Shown here one piece after another: positions 23,340-32,172 of a stretch of 64,000 nt of DNA. The notes beneath the pieces were generated by a model that saw nothing but the letters and a program-made list of their open reading frames with translations, did no database searches and was not told the origin of the DNA. Within the stretch, counting starts at the first letter, position 1, and every line of letters begins with the position of its first letter. The position numbers and the translations under genes were made by a program. The DNA comes from HR10 sp964615335 (lineage in GTDB: Bacteria > Acidobacteriota > Blastocatellia > HR10), in assembly GCA_964615335.1 (NCBI GenBank), contig CAZTMT010000001.1:248001-312000 (forward strand), read 5' to 3'.

Positions 23340-25043
23340 TCATCGTTCTCTCACCGAGGAAGGCGAAGGAGCTGTCGGTCGGAGTGCTTCCCAGAGGATC
23401 TTTCCTGTCGCGTTCGCGGGACGCTCGATCCGCAAAAGGGCTGCCAGAGTCGGCGCGATATCGGCCGGCGTGCACTCTTGCCTGAAGGTCCCCGCAGAGA
23501 TATTACGGCCAAAGAAGATCACCGGGACGTGCGTGTCGTAGCTATAGGGAGATCCATGCGTCGTCCCCATCCTCCCCGCGGAGATGAACGCCAGCGGTTC
23601 GGGAACAAGGATGACGTCCGGAGAGCGCAGAGGGTGAAAACTGTTGGCCACGCGCCGACCGATGGGGTCCTCCCGAAACTGTCCGGTGAGAAGCTGAGTT
23701 CTCGTGTAGTAGCGCGAGAGGCCCGTAACGCGCAGGGCCGCTTCGCCGGCGGCGCGCTCGACCTCGGCGGCATTCACGGACTGCCGCGCTATGCGCTCAC
23801 GGTCCAGGTAGACGAATCCAGAGGAGAGGAGAGGGAGAGCTCGGGGTTCGATCCACGGTCCCTCCCCAAAGCGCGCGGCAAGCTCTTCCTCGATCGCCTG
23901 ACGAATGGCCGCGGGGGAGATGCGGTGGGCACCGAGCTTCATCTGGGCCGCATATTCTGGGATGGGAGCGACGCCATGATCCGCCGTCAGAACGAGCACG
24001 TAATGGAGATTCGGTCGGGAATCCAGATAAGCCAGAAACGATGCCAAAGCCCAGTCCGTCCGAAGCGTCAGGTCTACGACTTCCTGACTGTCGGGACCGA
24101 ACGCGTGACCGACAAGGTCATTAGTGGACAAGCTGATGGCCAGAAGATCGGGGAACTCGTCGCGCCCGAGCTGTTCGTTCTGGATCGCCGCCTTGGCCAG
24201 TTCGAAGAGCAGTTCGTTGGCGAAGGGGGTGAAGGTGAACGCCGTGTAGAACGCCGGTCCGGGCTCGGAGAGACCTCCAGTGATCACATGGGGGAACGTG
24301 CGTCCTCCTCCCGGCAGCGGAGTCTCCTCGGGACGATCGTCCGGCGCCGCCCACGCAAAGGCCGCTTTCGGAGACCCTCTCTCCCATCGTGCGCCGAAAT
24401 ACCGATCGGCCGGACGCGCCGCATTGAACCGCGCGACCCATTCGGGGAGAGCGCTCCCGTAGTAATCGCTCGTGATGAAGGCGCCGCTTCTCTCGTCAAA
24501 CCACAGGGCGAGATTCGCGCTCCGGCCTCCCAGCAAGATCGCCGAGCGGTCTTTGTACGAGAGCGCGATGACTTTGGATCGAAAGCCCGTGCTCAGGCGC
24601 AGCTCATCCCCGAGCGTTGTGCCGATCAGCCGGTGGGGGGACGACGCGCGTCCGGATGGCGCGCCGACGACCTGTCGCGCGGGATCGGAGACGCTCGTCA
24701 CGATCTGTCCCGTCGGGCGATCGTACCATTCGTTGTTGATGATCCCATGAGCCGAAGGTGTCGCGCCGGTGGCGATCGTCGCATGGCCCGGAGCCGTGAC
24801 TGTGGGCGCATGATCGTAATGGCAGTTCTCAAAAACCGCCCCCGAGGTCAGGAGCCGGCGAAAGCCTCCCTCTCCGAAGAAGGGGCCCAGCCGGAGCAGG
24901 TATTCCTCCCGGAATTGATCAATGACCAGAAGCACGATCAGGCGCGGGCGATCTTCGAAGCGCGGTCGTTGCGCCGGAGAGAGGGGAACGATCGCGAGGA
25001 AAAGCGAAAGAAGCGCAAGCCTTCTCCCATGCATCCGTCTCAT
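23340..25043 (-). CDS. Secreted alkaline phosphatase superfamily protein (PafA-like)
   Basis: The protein has 567 residues. A signal peptide (GRRLALLSLFLAIVPLSPAQ) is followed by LIVLLVIDQFREEYL (metal-binding Asp), APTVTAPGHATIATG with a threonine nucleophile, NDLVGHAFGPDSQ (metal His and Asp) and LTADHGVAPIPEY (metal Asp-His). A Thr nucleophile and the long insertion are typical of PafA-type phosphate-irrepressible alkaline phosphatases, which are phosphate monoesterases in the periplasm. The ATG at 25043 is favoured because of GGGAGAG at good spacing; ATGs at 25049 and 25034 are close by. It lies 50 bases after ribA. Confidence 0.85.
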   Translation of the reverse strand: MRRMHGRRLALLSLFLAIVPLSPAQRPRFEDRPRLIVLLVIDQFREEYLLRLGPFFGEGGFRRLLTSGAVFENCHYDHAPTVTAPGHATIATGATPSAHGIINNEWYDRPTGQIVTSVSDPARQVVGAPSGRASSPHRLIGTTLGDELRLSTGFRSKVIALSYKDRSAILLGGRSANLALWFDERSGAFITSDYYGSALPEWVARFNAARPADRYFGARWERGSPKAAFAWAAPDDRPEETPLPGGGRTFPHVITGGLSEPGPAFYTAFTFTPFANELLFELAKAAIQNEQLGRDEFPDLLAISLSTNDLVGHAFGPDSQEVVDLTLRTDWALASFLAYLDSRPNLHYVLVLTADHGVAPIPEYAAQMKLGAHRISPAAIRQAIEEELAARFGEGPWIEPRALPLLSSGFVYLDRERIARQSVNAAEVERAAGEAALRVTGLSRYYTRTQLLTGQFREDPIGRRVANSFHPLRSPDVILVPEPLAFISAGRMGTTHGSPYSYDTHVPVIFFGRNISAGTFRQECTPADIAPTLAALLRIERPANATGKILWEALRPTAPSPSSVRER

Positions 25044-25093
25044 CGGCATCTCTCCCGATGCGGTGGCCTTCCGCCGAGACGTCGCCCTCTCGC

Positions 25094-25735
25094 TCACACC
25101 GAGGAGAGCAGATGACCGAGCTTCTTCTTCTTCGCGCGCAAATAGGTGATGGTCTCCTCGGAGGGTTCGATCTCCAGCGGCACGCGCTCGACGATGTCGA
25201 GGCCGGCCTTCCGAAGAGCGGCGATCTTCTGGGGATTATTCGAGAGGAGGCGAATCTGGCGGACGCCGAGCGCGCGCAGCAGGGCCACGCAGTCCTCATA
25301 AGAGCGCTCATCCGGAGCGAAGCCCAGCCGCAGGTTGGCTTCCACCGTATCCAGCCCCTGATCCTGAAGCGCGTAGGCCCGGATTTTATTCAACAGGCCA
25401 ATGCCTCGCCCCTCTTGCTGTTGATAGATGAGGACGCCCTCACCTTCGTGCTCGATCAGCTCCATGGCACGGCGGAGCTGTTGCCCACAGTCGCATTTGA
25501 CGGAGCGAAAGACGTCTCCGGTCAGGCACTGGGAGTGAATGCGAACCAGACAGGGACGATCTGGAGAAGGATCTCCCTTCAGAAGGACCACATATTCGCG
25601 CCCGCTCGTGAGCTCCTGGAAACCGATCACGCGAAACTCACCGATCTCCGTAGGAAGCCGAGCCTCGGCCACCTTCTGCATGCGAATCGAGGTGTCGGAT
25701 CCCACCGTTGATCGGCGATCTCCGTTTCCCGCCAT
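25094..25735 (-). CDS. ribA: GTP cyclohydrolase II
   Basis: A 213-residue stand-alone RibA. RIHSQCLTGDVFRS and KCDCGQQL supply the three zinc cysteines (C-x10-C-x-C), YQQQEGRGIGL is the GTP-binding and catalytic loop, and LSNNPQKI is diagnostic. It opens GTP to 2,5-diamino-6-ribosylamino-pyrimidinone phosphate, the first committed step of riboflavin synthesis. A perfect GAGGAGGAA lies before the ATG at 25735, so the longer start at 25813 is rejected. It heads the minus-strand run to thiG. It has its own promoter and no FMN riboswitch is visible. No ribB domain is fused. Confidence 0.95.
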   Translation of the reverse strand: MAGNGDRRSTVGSDTSIRMQKVAEARLPTEIGEFRVIGFQELTSGREYVVLLKGDPSPDRPCLVRIHSQCLTGDVFRSVKCDCGQQLRRAMELIEHEGEGVLIYQQQEGRGIGLLNKIRAYALQDQGLDTVEANLRLGFAPDERSYEDCVALLRALGVRQIRLLSNNPQKIAALRKAGLDIVERVPLEIEPSEETITYLRAKKKKLGHLLSSV

Positions 25736-25801
25736 CGCCTTCCTCCTCAGCAGCGCCTCTCGATGTGCCGGAAGCGCGAGACTTCCTTCGTCGAAGCGGA
25801 A

Positions 25802-25830
25802 ATTATCCCACATTCTCCGGAATCCGGCAA
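25802..25830 (-). promoter_or_regulatory. Promoter for ribA
   Basis: On the minus strand: TTGCCG, a 17-base spacer and GATAAT, with the start predicted about 60 bases before the ribA ATG. No FMN riboswitch fold is visible in the short leader. Confidence 0.5.
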
Positions 25831-25854
25831 TTTCTCGCGTTTGGGGAGAGCATC

Positions 25855-25883
25855 TTGACAGGGAAGAAGGTTCGCCTCATAAT
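25855..25883 (+). promoter_or_regulatory. Strong promoter for amino-acid permease
   Basis: TTGACA, a 17-base spacer and CATAAT, one of the best sigma70-type matches in the window. The leader is about 73 bases before the ATG at 25963. Confidence 0.55.
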
Positions 25884-25962
25884 CGCCACTCACGAGCGGG
25901 AGGGGGCCTGAGGTGAGCGGAACAGCCAAGTCGTATCACCACACGGGAGGAGGCGAAAGCCT

Positions 25963-27525
25963 ATGGTGCGTCAGCTTTTTGTGAAGAAATCGGTCGAGGC
26001 GTTGAGAGCGGAAGCGTTCGATGCCGAGCATGGGTTGCGGCGGGCGCTCGGCCCGATCAATCTCATCTCCCTGGGGATCGGAGCGATTATCGGGGCGGGG
26101 ATTTTCGTCCTCACGGGGAATGCGGCGGCGCAGTATGCGGGTCCGGCGATCATCCTCTCTTTCGTCCTGGCGGGAATCGGATGCGCCTTCGCCGGATTGT
26201 GCTATGCCGAGATGGCCTCGATGATTCCCATCGCTGGGAGCGCATATACCTATTCGTATGCGACGATGGGGGAGTTTCTGGCCTGGATCATCGGATGGGA
26301 TCTGATCCTGGAATATTCGCTCGGAGCGGCCACGGTGGCCATCGGATGGTCCGGATATGTCGTGAGCTTTCTGCGCGATCTCGGTCTGGAGATCCCCCCC
26401 CAACTGACGGCGGCGACGGGGACGCGACTGGTTCAGATCCCGGGCGAGGGGTGGCACACTCTGACGGCGGAGCTGACGCGCCATCTGGCCGAGCGCGGCG
26501 TGGATGTCGCGCAGCTTCCTCAGGTGACAGCGCTTTTCAACCTGCCGGCTGTCTTCGTCATCGCCGTGGTGACGGCGATTCTGGTCATCGGGATCCGGGA
26601 GTCGGCGACGGTGAACAACGTCATCGTCGGGATCAAGGTGGCCGTGCTTCTGATCTTCTCGGTCGCCGGTTTGATCTACCTCATCCAGCATCCGGATGTC
26701 TGGCGGGAGAATTGGAGCGAGTTCATCCCCCCCAATCAGGGGGAATTCGGGAAATACGGATGGAGCGGCATTCTGCGTGGCGCCGGGGTGATCTTCTTCG
26801 CCTACATCGGGTTCGATGCCGTCTCGACGGCCGCTCAGGAGGCGAAGAATCCGCAGCGGGATATGCCCATCGGGATTCTGGGCAGTCTGGCCATCTGTAC
26901 GGTCATCTATATTCTCGTCTCGGGCGTCCTGACGGGGGTGGTTCACTATTCCCGATTGCTGGTTCCGGATCCGGTCGCCGTGGGCATTGATGCGACAGGC
27001 CTCAAGTGGCTGGCGCCCATTGTGAAGCTGGGAGCGATCGGAGGCCTGACCTCGGTGATCCTGGTCATGTTATTGGGGCAGCCGCGCATCTTCTGGACGA
27101 TGGCGCGCGATGGGCTCTTGCCGGCCTCCTTCGCCCGCGTTCATCCGCGATTCCGAACGCCCTATATGACGACGATCGTGACCGGAATTGCCGTCGCCAT
27201 TGCGGCCGGTCTCTCACCAATTCACGTTGTGGGCGAGCTGGTCAGCATTGGGACGCTGTTGGCCTTTGTGCTCGTCTGTGCGGGCGTGCTTGTGCTGCGA
27301 TATACGAATCCGGAGGCCCCGCGCCCCTTCCGGGCGCCTTTGGTGCCGCTTGTGCCGATCCTGGGAGCGCTGATCTGTCTTGCTCAGATGGTCGGGCTGC
27401 CGTGGCACACGTGGGAGCGGCTGATCATCTGGATGGCGATCGGGCTGGTCATCTACTTCACGTATAGCGTGCGCCAAAGCAAGCTGCGGCAGAGGGAGAT
27501 CGCCTCAGAAGCTCCTCCGGCCTGA
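25963..27525 (+). CDS. APC superfamily amino-acid permease (CAT-like)
   Basis: A 520-residue permease with 12 or more hydrophobic helices. NLISLGIGAIIGAGIFVLTGNAAA is the first-helix substrate motif (GAGIF) of APC transporters, and the length with a C-terminal extension matches the cationic amino-acid transporter (YfnA/CAT) group. It imports amino acids by ion coupling in the inner membrane. GGAGGAGG precedes the start. It is followed by a second APC permease and a dicarboxylate symporter, which suggests a nutrient-uptake operon. Substrate not assignable. Confidence 0.88.
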   Translation: MVRQLFVKKSVEALRAEAFDAEHGLRRALGPINLISLGIGAIIGAGIFVLTGNAAAQYAGPAIILSFVLAGIGCAFAGLCYAEMASMIPIAGSAYTYSYATMGEFLAWIIGWDLILEYSLGAATVAIGWSGYVVSFLRDLGLEIPPQLTAATGTRLVQIPGEGWHTLTAELTRHLAERGVDVAQLPQVTALFNLPAVFVIAVVTAILVIGIRESATVNNVIVGIKVAVLLIFSVAGLIYLIQHPDVWRENWSEFIPPNQGEFGKYGWSGILRGAGVIFFAYIGFDAVSTAAQEAKNPQRDMPIGILGSLAICTVIYILVSGVLTGVVHYSRLLVPDPVAVGIDATGLKWLAPIVKLGAIGGLTSVILVMLLGQPRIFWTMARDGLLPASFARVHPRFRTPYMTTIVTGIAVAIAAGLSPIHVVGELVSIGTLLAFVLVCAGVLVLRYTNPEAPRPFRAPLVPLVPILGALICLAQMVGLPWHTWERLIIWMAIGLVIYFTYSVRQSKLRQREIASEAPPA

Positions 27526-27590
27526 GGCGCTTCGGCAACCCTCGGAGGCGACAAAAGTGAGGGTGAGTTTCTCGAAAAGGAGGGGGAACG

Positions 27591-29114
27591 ATGGCACAAC
27601 CTCGCGAGACAATCTCTTCCCGTGAGCTGACCTTCGTTCGAGGTCTCGGCCTTTTGGATTCGACGATGATCGTCGCCGGCTCGATGATCGGCTCGGGGAT
27701 CTTCATCGTCTCGGCGGACATCGCCCGGCAGGTGGGGTCGGCCGGATGGCTCTTAAGCGTCTGGGCGATCACGGGGCTTCTCACTCTGGCAGCGGCGCTG
27801 AGCTATGGAGAGCTGGCCGCGATGATGCCTCGCGCCGGTGGCCAGTACGTCTACCTGCGCGAGGCCTATAGTCCTTTCTGGGCCTTCCTCTACGGATGGA
27901 CCCTCTTTCTGGTCATCCAAACGGGGACGATCGCGGCTGTCGCCGTCGCCTTCGCTCGATTCCTCGGGGTCCTGATCCCGCAGATCTCCGAGGAGCAGAA
28001 GTTCTTCGAGTACGGGCGCCTCTCTCTGGCGCCGACGCAGCTTGTCGCCATCGGAGTCATCGTTCTGCTGAGCTGGACGAACTCGAAGGGGTTGCGGACG
28101 GGAAAGGTCATCCAGAATGTCTTCACTCTGGCCAAGATCGGGGCGCTTCTGCTGCTCATCGTGCTGGGGCTTGCGGTCGGTCGCAACGCCGAGGCCATAG
28201 CGGCGAACTTCCGGGATATGTGGTCGGCGACGTTCACGCAGCCGATCGCCCGCGGAGCCACCGAGTACACGACCACGCCGCTGGGCGGACTGGGTCTTCT
28301 GCTGGCTCTGGGGACGGCTATGGTCGGCTCGCTTTTTGCTTCGGATGCCTGGAATAACATCACCTTCACGGCGGGCGAAGTGAAAAATCCCCAGCGCACA
28401 CTCCCGCTCAGCCTCCTGTTTGGAGTCGGGCTGGTCTCGGTGCTGTATCTGCTGGCCAATGTGAGCTACCTCTGCGTGCTCCCTCTGCGAGGAGATCCGG
28501 AAGGAGCGACGGCCCTGGAACGAGGCATTCAATTTGCGCTGAATGATCGCGTGGGGACGGCGGCTGCTGAGGTCATCTTCGGATCCAGCGCGGCGGCGAT
28601 CATGGCCGTGCTCATCATGATCTCGACGTTCGGCTGCATGAACGGATTAATCCTGGCGGGTGCGCGCGTCTACTATGCGATGGCGCGCGATGGGCTCTTC
28701 TTTCGCCGGGTCGGTCAGTTGAATGCCCATCATGTCCCGGCCCATGGTCTTCTCATTCAGTGCCTCTGGGCGTGCCTGCTCACGCTCTCGGGGACCTATA
28801 GCGAACTGCTCGACTACGTCATCTTCGCCGTGCTCATCTTCTACGTTCTGACCATTGCCGGGCTCTTCGTGCTCCGGCGAAAGAGGCCCGAGGCGGAGCG
28901 GCCTTATCGAGCTGTCGGGTACCCGTGGGTCCCGATGCTTTATCTTCTCGCCGCGTCTTTCATCGCCCTGGACCTGCTCATCTCTCCCAAGACGCGAGCT
29001 AATACATGGCCGGGGCTTCTGCTGGTTCTGGCCGGCGCGCCGGTCTATGCCTTCTGGAGGCGGAGGGCTGCGCGCCAGCCCGTTTTGGAGACCGGACAGG
29101 TGATGGCGGATTGA
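27591..29114 (+). CDS. APC superfamily amino-acid permease (LAT/SteT-like)
   Basis: A 507-residue, 12-helix permease. VRGLGLLDSTMIVAGSMIGSGIFIV carries the GSGIF motif, and RAGGQYVYLREAY and VKNPQRTLP are typical of the L-type/SteT amino-acid exchanger branch. AAAAGGAGGGGG precedes the ATG. It lies 65 bases after the first permease with only a short gap, so the two genes are probably one transcript. The substrate may be a neutral or branched amino acid or serine/threonine; this is not provable from sequence. Confidence 0.88.
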   Translation: MAQPRETISSRELTFVRGLGLLDSTMIVAGSMIGSGIFIVSADIARQVGSAGWLLSVWAITGLLTLAAALSYGELAAMMPRAGGQYVYLREAYSPFWAFLYGWTLFLVIQTGTIAAVAVAFARFLGVLIPQISEEQKFFEYGRLSLAPTQLVAIGVIVLLSWTNSKGLRTGKVIQNVFTLAKIGALLLLIVLGLAVGRNAEAIAANFRDMWSATFTQPIARGATEYTTTPLGGLGLLLALGTAMVGSLFASDAWNNITFTAGEVKNPQRTLPLSLLFGVGLVSVLYLLANVSYLCVLPLRGDPEGATALERGIQFALNDRVGTAAAEVIFGSSAAAIMAVLIMISTFGCMNGLILAGARVYYAMARDGLFFRRVGQLNAHHVPAHGLLIQCLWACLLTLSGTYSELLDYVIFAVLIFYVLTIAGLFVLRRKRPEAERPYRAVGYPWVPMLYLLAASFIALDLLISPKTRANTWPGLLLVLAGAPVYAFWRRRAARQPVLETGQVMAD

Positions 29115-29118
29115 GCGT

Positions 29119-30489
29119 ATGACCGAAAGGCATGAGCGCACGACGGGAGAGCGGCCTCGCCTCCCCCTGCATACGAAGATCTTTCTGGGATTGATCGTGG
29201 GAGCGAGTTCGGGTATTGGCGTCAATGTGTTTCTGGGCCGAAGGCCAGAGGTCGAGATCTTCGTCCAGATGGTGACCGAGCCGCTGGGGCAGATCTTCTT
29301 GCGCATGCTCATCATGGTCGTCATCCCTCTGGTTTTCGCCTCGCTCGCTCTGGGCGTCGCGGGATTGGGAGACTTGCGAAAGCTCGGGCGCGTTGGAGCG
29401 AAAACGCTCCTCTATTTCCTCTGTGTGACCACCCTCTCTGTCCTCATCGGGTTGATTCTCGTGAACCTAATCCGTCCTGGAGAGGGATTGCCCGAGGAGA
29501 TGAAAGCGCAGTTGCTGGAGACCTATCGCGGGCAAACGGCTCAGACCCTGGAGCAGGCCGGTCAGGCGCGTTTCGGCATTCAGACGCTGGTCAACATCGT
29601 CCCGCGCAATCCGATCGCGGCGGCCGTGCAGGGCGATATGCTGGGGATCATCTTCTTCGCCCTCATGTTCGGCATTGCTCTGACCTTCCTGCCCGCCAGC
29701 CGCGCTCAGCCGGTCGTGGCCGTCCTCTCGGGGATCGGGGAGGCGATGGTCGTCCTCATTGACCTGGCGATGAAATTAGCCCCGCTGGGCGTCGCGGCTC
29801 TGGTCTTCAGCGTCACCGCGCGCTTCGGGTTCGACCTCTTGCTCAAGCTCGGACTCTACGTCGTCACGGTCATTCTGGGGCTTGCGATCCAGCAGTTCGG
29901 CGTCTATTCGGTTCTGGTGAAGCTGCTGGCTCGACTGAATCCGTGGCATTTCTTCCGCGCGATTCGCACGGTGATGATCACCGCTTTCTCCACAAGCTCC
30001 TCCAGCGCCACGCTGCCGACGACCATGCGCGTTTCGGAGGAGAATCTGGGCATCCCTCGGGAGATCGCCGGATTCGTCCTCCCGCTGGGAGCGACGATGA
30101 ATATGAACGGGACGGCGCTCTTTGAGGGAGTCACGGTGCTGTTTCTGGCGCAGGTCTTTGGCGTCGAGCTGTCGCTCACGGCGCAAGCGATCGTGGTTGT
30201 CATGTCCGTGCTGACGGCCATCGGAGCGGCCGGTGTGCCCGGCGGTTCGCTCCCCCTCCTCATCCTCGTGCTCCAGATGGTCGGGGTTCCCGGTGAAGGG
30301 ATCGCCATCATCCTGGGGGTGGACCGGCTGCTCGATATGTGCCGGACGACGCTGAACGTCACCGGAGATGTCACGGCCGCGGCTTTCGTCGCCCGCTCGG
30401 AAGGATATCTGCTCTCTCCCGCGATACGGTCGGCGGAACCGGTCCTCGAAGTCGAGCAAACGGACCTGAGAGGAGAACAGCCATGGTAG
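29119..30489 (+). CDS. Dicarboxylate/amino-acid:cation symporter (DAACS family)
   Basis: A 456-residue protein of the GltP/DctA/Glt-Ph family. The HP1 serine motif is STSSSSATLPTTM. The unwound seventh helix reads GATMNMNGTALF, where most relatives have NMDGT, so an Asn replaces the usual Asp. DRLLDMCRTTLNVTGD carries the conserved acidic-substrate-binding region with Arg. It uses sodium or proton gradients to import glutamate, aspartate or C4-dicarboxylates. The start is 5 bases after the previous stop. Its stop overlaps the start of the microprotein gene at 30483. Confidence 0.9.
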   Translation: MTERHERTTGERPRLPLHTKIFLGLIVGASSGIGVNVFLGRRPEVEIFVQMVTEPLGQIFLRMLIMVVIPLVFASLALGVAGLGDLRKLGRVGAKTLLYFLCVTTLSVLIGLILVNLIRPGEGLPEEMKAQLLETYRGQTAQTLEQAGQARFGIQTLVNIVPRNPIAAAVQGDMLGIIFFALMFGIALTFLPASRAQPVVAVLSGIGEAMVVLIDLAMKLAPLGVAALVFSVTARFGFDLLLKLGLYVVTVILGLAIQQFGVYSVLVKLLARLNPWHFFRAIRTVMITAFSTSSSSATLPTTMRVSEENLGIPREIAGFVLPLGATMNMNGTALFEGVTVLFLAQVFGVELSLTAQAIVVVMSVLTAIGAAGVPGGSLPLLILVLQMVGVPGEGIAIILGVDRLLDMCRTTLNVTGDVTAAAFVARSEGYLLSPAIRSAEPVLEVEQTDLRGEQPW

Positions 30490-30680
30490 AGCGCACGGAG
30501 CCGAAACGTTTCAGCTTCTGGGGCATTCTCTCTCTGTTACTGCTTGGCGTGGTGATCTATCTCTTCCTGCAGGGCGGTCATCTGATGCTCCTGTATGCCG
30601 GAGCGACCGTCGCCCTCTGCGTCCTTTTGATTCTGGTCGCCTTCGACATCGGCGTCCGAAAGAAAGGGGAACAGTCTTAA
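30483..30680 (+). CDS. Small membrane protein overlapping the DAACS symporter gene
   Basis: A 65-residue protein with two hydrophobic helices (about residues 13-31 and 35-55) and a basic C-terminus. It has no recognised family. The start at 30483 follows GAGAGGAG, and its first seven bases overlap the last seven of the symporter gene (ATGGTAG), so translation is coupled. A role as small regulatory or stabilising subunit of the symporter is a guess. The frame is open further upstream, but that part only shadows the symporter gene. Confidence 0.65.
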   Translation: MVERTEPKRFSFWGILSLLLLGVVIYLFLQGGHLMLLYAGATVALCVLLILVAFDIGVRKKGEQS

Positions 30681-30716
30681 GCGGTTCCGCCGGAAGGGGG
30701 ACTCGCGTGGAATCTC

Positions 30717-31136
30717 TCAAGGCGAGGGGGTAGGACGTTCCTCCTCCTTCGGATGAGCGGCACGGTAGTGCGCCCGGATGATGCTCCTCATTCCCCCGCG
30801 GACGTTGAACTCTCCGATGACTTCCGCCCATACGGGACGACATGCCGCGACGAGGTCTTGGAGGATGCGATTGACGGCATTCTCGTAGAAGATCCCAAGC
30901 TGGCGGTAGCCCAGGATGTAATACTTGAGCGACTTCAGCTCGACGCACCACTGGTCCGGCTCGTAGCGGATGGTGATCGTCCCGAAATCGGGCAATCCCG
31001 TCCGCGGGCATACCGAGGTGTACTCGGGGATGATGATGGTGATCTCGTAGCCCCGGAATTGATTGGGCCAGCATTCGATCTTCGGAAGCTCGGCTTGCAG
31101 ACCGGATCGGGCGTGCTCTTCAGTATACTCGCTCAT
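30717..31136 (-). CDS. queF: NADPH-dependent 7-cyano-7-deazaguanine reductase
   Basis: A 139-residue unimodular QueF. YTSVCPRTGLPDFGTI holds the catalytic Cys43 and Asp50, and ELKSLKYYILGYRQLGIFYENAVNRI is the characteristic helix. It reduces preQ0 to preQ1 with two NADPH, the last soluble step before tRNA-guanine transglycosylase. In most QueFs a His precedes the active-site Glu (FHE); here the sequence reads FYE. AGGGTGA precedes the ATG. It is divergent from the SCO1 gene and monocistronic. Confidence 0.93.
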   Translation of the reverse strand: MSEYTEEHARSGLQAELPKIECWPNQFRGYEITIIIPEYTSVCPRTGLPDFGTITIRYEPDQWCVELKSLKYYILGYRQLGIFYENAVNRILQDLVAACRPVWAEVIGEFNVRGGMRSIIRAHYRAAHPKEEERPTPSP

Positions 31137-31254
31137 GGCTTCACCCTGCTCTGGCGAATCGTTTCTTGAAGCCAGAACTATAGCCGAAGCGCATGCCGCG
31201 CGACAAGCCGCGCCCCGTGACTCTCGGGGACAGCCCGTGCGCCGCCGGAGGATT

Positions 31255-31284
31255 TTGAACAGCTCGCGGGCGATCCGCTACAAT
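31255..31284 (+). promoter_or_regulatory. Promoter for SCO1 gene, nearly leaderless
   Basis: TTGAAC, an 18-base spacer and TACAAT. The predicted start lies 1-3 bases before the ATG at 31293, so the GAAGG just upstream of the ATG would not be in the mRNA. Confidence 0.45.
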
Positions 31285-31292
31285 GAAGGCCT

Positions 31293-32159
31293 ATGCGAAA
31301 GATGGGCGTGGGCTTCTTGCTCCTCCTTCTCGGATTTGGCCTTCTGGGATGTCGGGAGCGCGCTTCCGAACGCGCATATCCGATTCGGGGGCGCGTCGTC
31401 TCCGTCGCCGCGAATCAGCGTTCGATCACGCTCGCTCACGAGGAGATCCCCGGCTATATGCCGGCCATGACGATGCCTTTCTCCGTCAAAGATCCGAGCA
31501 TCCTGGAGGGCATCCAACCGGGGGATGAAGTTGAAGGAGAGCTTGTCGTCACCGAACACGAAGGCTGGATCTCGCGCCTGCGCGTGGTGAAAAAAGGAGG
31601 GCCTGCCCCTTCGCGGGATCGTTCCCGAGCGGTTCCCATCGAATATCTGCTCAAGCCGGGCGACGATGTCCCGGACATCGTGTTGACGGACCAGGAAGGG
31701 CGCACATTTCGGCTCGGGCAGTGGCGTGGCCGGACGATCGCGCTGACGTTCATCTACACGCGGTGCCCCCTGCCCAATTTCTGCCCTTTGATGAACCGAC
31801 GCTTCATCGAAGCGCAAGAGGTTTTGCGGAAGCAACGGGCCGAATGGTTCGAGCAGGACCGCGTGCGGTTTCTGACACTCAGTTTCGATCCCGACTACGA
31901 TACGCCGGCCGTGCTCAAAGCCTATGGGGAGCGATGGAACGCTGATTTCCGCCACTGGACCTTCGCCACGAGTTCGGTGGATGAGATCGCGCGCTTTGGC
32001 GCGAGCTTCGGGCTCTCGTTTTGGACCGACGGAGGGACGATCACGCACAACCTCGCCACGGCGGTGATTCGCCCCGATGGGAAGCTGCAGAATGTCCTCC
32101 GGGGAAACGAGTGGACGGCCCAGGATCTTGTGCGCGAGATCGAAGCCGCCACGCGCTGA
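31293..32159 (+). CDS. Lipoprotein fusion of CusF-like copper domain and SCO1/SenC thioredoxin-like domain
   Basis: The protein has 288 residues. Lipobox LLGC (Cys20) predicts an outer-leaflet lipoprotein. Residues about 28-102 form a CusF-like copper-binding domain (EEIPGYMPAMTMPF, a Met-rich site). Residues about 118-288 are SCO1/SenC-like, with metal cysteines in CPLPNFC (Cys158 and Cys164, spacing CX5C instead of CX3C) and a conserved His in THNLA. SCO proteins deliver copper to the CuA site of cytochrome c oxidase. A copper-handover fusion is inferred. It has its own promoter; an ATG at 31302 is the alternative start. Confidence 0.88.
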   Translation: MRKMGVGFLLLLLGFGLLGCRERASERAYPIRGRVVSVAANQRSITLAHEEIPGYMPAMTMPFSVKDPSILEGIQPGDEVEGELVVTEHEGWISRLRVVKKGGPAPSRDRSRAVPIEYLLKPGDDVPDIVLTDQEGRTFRLGQWRGRTIALTFIYTRCPLPNFCPLMNRRFIEAQEVLRKQRAEWFEQDRVRFLTLSFDPDYDTPAVLKAYGERWNADFRHWTFATSSVDEIARFGASFGLSFWTDGGTITHNLATAVIRPDGKLQNVLRGNEWTAQDLVREIEAATR

Positions 32160-32172
32160 GCGTCCGAAGTCG

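Noticed and set aside
23052..25115. A 687-codon plus-strand frame opposite the PafA-like phosphatase
   Set aside because: It has the low-complexity, Arg-rich composition of a frame shadow, while the minus strand carries all phosphatase motifs.
25736..25962. Possible FMN riboswitch before ribA or regulatory leader before the permease
   Set aside because: The leaders are about 60-75 bases and show none of the conserved FMN-element stems.
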